Assembly: GCF_001422735.1 (NCBI RefSeq)
Contig: NZ_LMLZ01000007.1
Coordinates: 1-53,669 of the forward strand
Reading direction: 5' to 3'
Origin: Acidovorax sp. Leaf78
GTDB taxonomy: Bacteria > Pseudomonadota > Gammaproteobacteria > Burkholderiales > Burkholderiaceae_C
Length of the DNA: 53,669 bases
Every line of letters begins with the position of its first letter. The first letter of the stretch is position 1. Made by a program: the position numbers and the translations under genes. Under the pieces are notes generated by a model. The model saw only the letters and a list, made by a program, of their open reading frames with translations, was not told the DNA's origin and searched no databases. Of the stretch, positions 52,819 to 53,669 are shown piece by piece.

Positions 52819-53415
52819 CTATCGGCCGGAAAGCTGAAGTGTCTGCAGCTCTTCACGCAGCCACTCACGGGCCACTTGAAGGGCCACGGGGGAGCGCCCT
52901 TCCTGCGCAGCGGCTTCGAACCGCTGTTGCATGGCGGCGTCGATCGACTCGCGCTGCTGTGCGGTCACCGCTGTCGCAGGCACACCGCTGGCGCGGCAGG
53001 CCTCGTTGAAGCCCGACGACTGGCCGACTGCGCTCATCGTGAGCTGGGTCAGAAAATCCACGCCTTGCAACGTCTGCCGGCTGGTCTGCGCCATGTCGAT
53101 CGCCTGCATCACCGTGCGAGACGAGAGCGGCTTACCAGGCGCAGGTCCAAGCCCTAGCTCGCGCACCACCGACGCTTGTATCCCTTGCGAAAAGCTTTGG
53201 CCCAAGGCGCCCACGAATGCGGACGTGGAATCCGACCCGGGCTCGATCCAGGCCACCGTCCGCTGGGAAGGCGTGGTCCCGGTCCCTAGCACCTTCCACT
53301 GAGAGCCATCGCGGCTGACGTGCACCCAATCCCCCTCCTGCGCGGCTTGCTGGAAGGCGTCCAGCGAAGGTCGAGCAATGGCATCTGCAGGAGAGAGGCG
53401 GTTGGAAACGTTCAC
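52819..53415 (-). CDS. Unknown T3SS-linked protein; candidate secreted regulator (BtrA/BspR-like position)
   Basis: 198 residues with a GTG start at 53415. No signal peptide or membrane segment. The N-terminus is Ser/Ala/Asp-rich (MNVSNRLSPADAIARPSLDA), the middle has 'IEPGSDSTSAFVGALGQSFS', and the C-terminus is helical: 'QQRESIDAAMQQRFEAAAQE', 'ALQVAREWLREELQTLQLSG'. A sigma-site copy lies 38 bases upstream, so it is likely a target of the ECF factor encoded just downstream. Bordetella BtrA/BspR, a secreted anti-sigma factor of about 190 residues, is the obvious analogue. I did not recognise the sequence itself. Confidence 0.65.
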   Translation of the reverse strand: MNVSNRLSPADAIARPSLDAFQQAAQEGDWVHVSRDGSQWKVLGTGTTPSQRTVAWIEPGSDSTSAFVGALGQSFSQGIQASVVRELGLGPAPGKPLSSRTVMQAIDMAQTSRQTLQGVDFLTQLTMSAVGQSSGFNEACRASGVPATAVTAQQRESIDAAMQQRFEAAAQEGRSPVALQVAREWLREELQTLQLSGR

Positions 53416-53452
53416 GCGAAACAGGTGATCAATGAGGTTCGTCGCTAGTTTA

Positions 53453-53477
53453 GTAACAAGGACTTCGTTGCAGTTCC
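53453..53477 (-). promoter_or_regulatory. Candidate ECF-sigma promoter of the 198-residue right-edge protein
   Basis: Minus strand: GGAACT (53477-53472), 15 bases, TTAC (53456-53453) then TAAAC. It ends 38 bases before the GTG start. Confidence 0.65.
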
Positions 53478-53669
53478 ACCGGATTGCAAACGATTGTCAG
53501 CGTGACTAGCGCCTGATATTGGCGGCAGTGTGTCTGCACGGTGCTGATGCACATCAGTGTAGCCGTGATCATTGTTCTCAATACTGGAACAGTCAGTTCG
53601 CGACCAGGTGGTTTTTCTCTGAACACCACCGGCGTACAGTTCAACCCATCGATGAGCCGAACCCGCAAG
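53478..53669. other. Right-edge non-coding stretch
   Basis: Lower GC than the rest, no convincing coding signal and no recognised RNA or repeat. It probably holds upstream control sequence for a gene beyond the edge. Confidence 0.3.

Noticed and set aside
53450..53668. 72-codon minus-strand frame at the right edge
   Set aside because: No ribosome site or recognisable sequence, and it overlaps the sigma-site motif of the gene at 53415.

Overview
The window is GC-rich beta-proteobacterial DNA, most likely from an Acidovorax-like member of the Comamonadaceae. This is inferred from the codon usage, the tRNA-Arg/Tyr/Gly/Thr-tuf cluster, and copies of a short palindromic repeat of the kind common in that family (central CTACCGCTTG / CAAGCGGTAG, flanked by AGCTAT and AAAAT).

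Left part (1-13.0 kb) is ordinary chromosome: the start of tuf and four upstream tRNA genes; a divergent TetR regulator and an RND efflux operon (adapter, pump, outer-membrane factor); a c-type cytochrome; a small-protein/alpha-beta-hydrolase pair; a SnoaL-like protein; and a LemA plus two TPM-domain protein operon.

From 13.1 kb to the end lies a complete type III secretion system (T3SS) of the Ysc/Bsc (Bordetella-like) class, not the plant Hrp2 class. Its layout is: a chaperone and an RsbW-like anti-sigma kinase (minus); four membrane or periplasmic proteins plus an RsbU-like PP2C phosphatase (plus, 14.2-23.7 kb); a candidate effector with lipid-kinase-like motifs, an unknown protein and a chaperone (23.9-27.2 kb); sctF, a YscE-like gene and sctD (minus); an RsbV-like STAS protein (plus); sctV-Y-X, a SycN-like chaperone and sctW (minus, 34.7-30.0 kb). 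A long plus-strand operon (34.8-51.7 kb) then carries a small unknown gene, two EspA/Bsp22-like filament genes, translocators with chaperones, and sctI-J-K-L-N-O-P-Q-R-S-T-U, a chaperone and sctC. At the right edge are an ECF sigma factor (BtrS/HrpL-like) and a 198-residue protein that may be a secreted anti-sigma factor (both minus).

The regulatory logic can be read from the sequence. RsbU-, RsbW- and RsbV-like partner-switch proteins sit with the ECF sigma factor, as in Bordetella BtrU/W/V/S. I find six copies of one promoter-like motif, GGAAC(C/T), exactly 15 bases, then TTAC. Five lie 38-100 bases upstream of T3SS-linked genes (the kinase-like effector, sctX, sctW, the long structural operon, the right-edge protein); one overlaps the start of sctT.

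Most unusual parts: (1) a probable signal-input module next to the phosphatase, in which three adjacent genes share a short extracytoplasmic segment, one of them fused to an MFS transporter, followed by an orphan ABC-type binding protein; (2) the kinase-like effector candidate; (3) two tandem filament genes that both lose reading frame at the same codon before an identical C-terminal coding segment.
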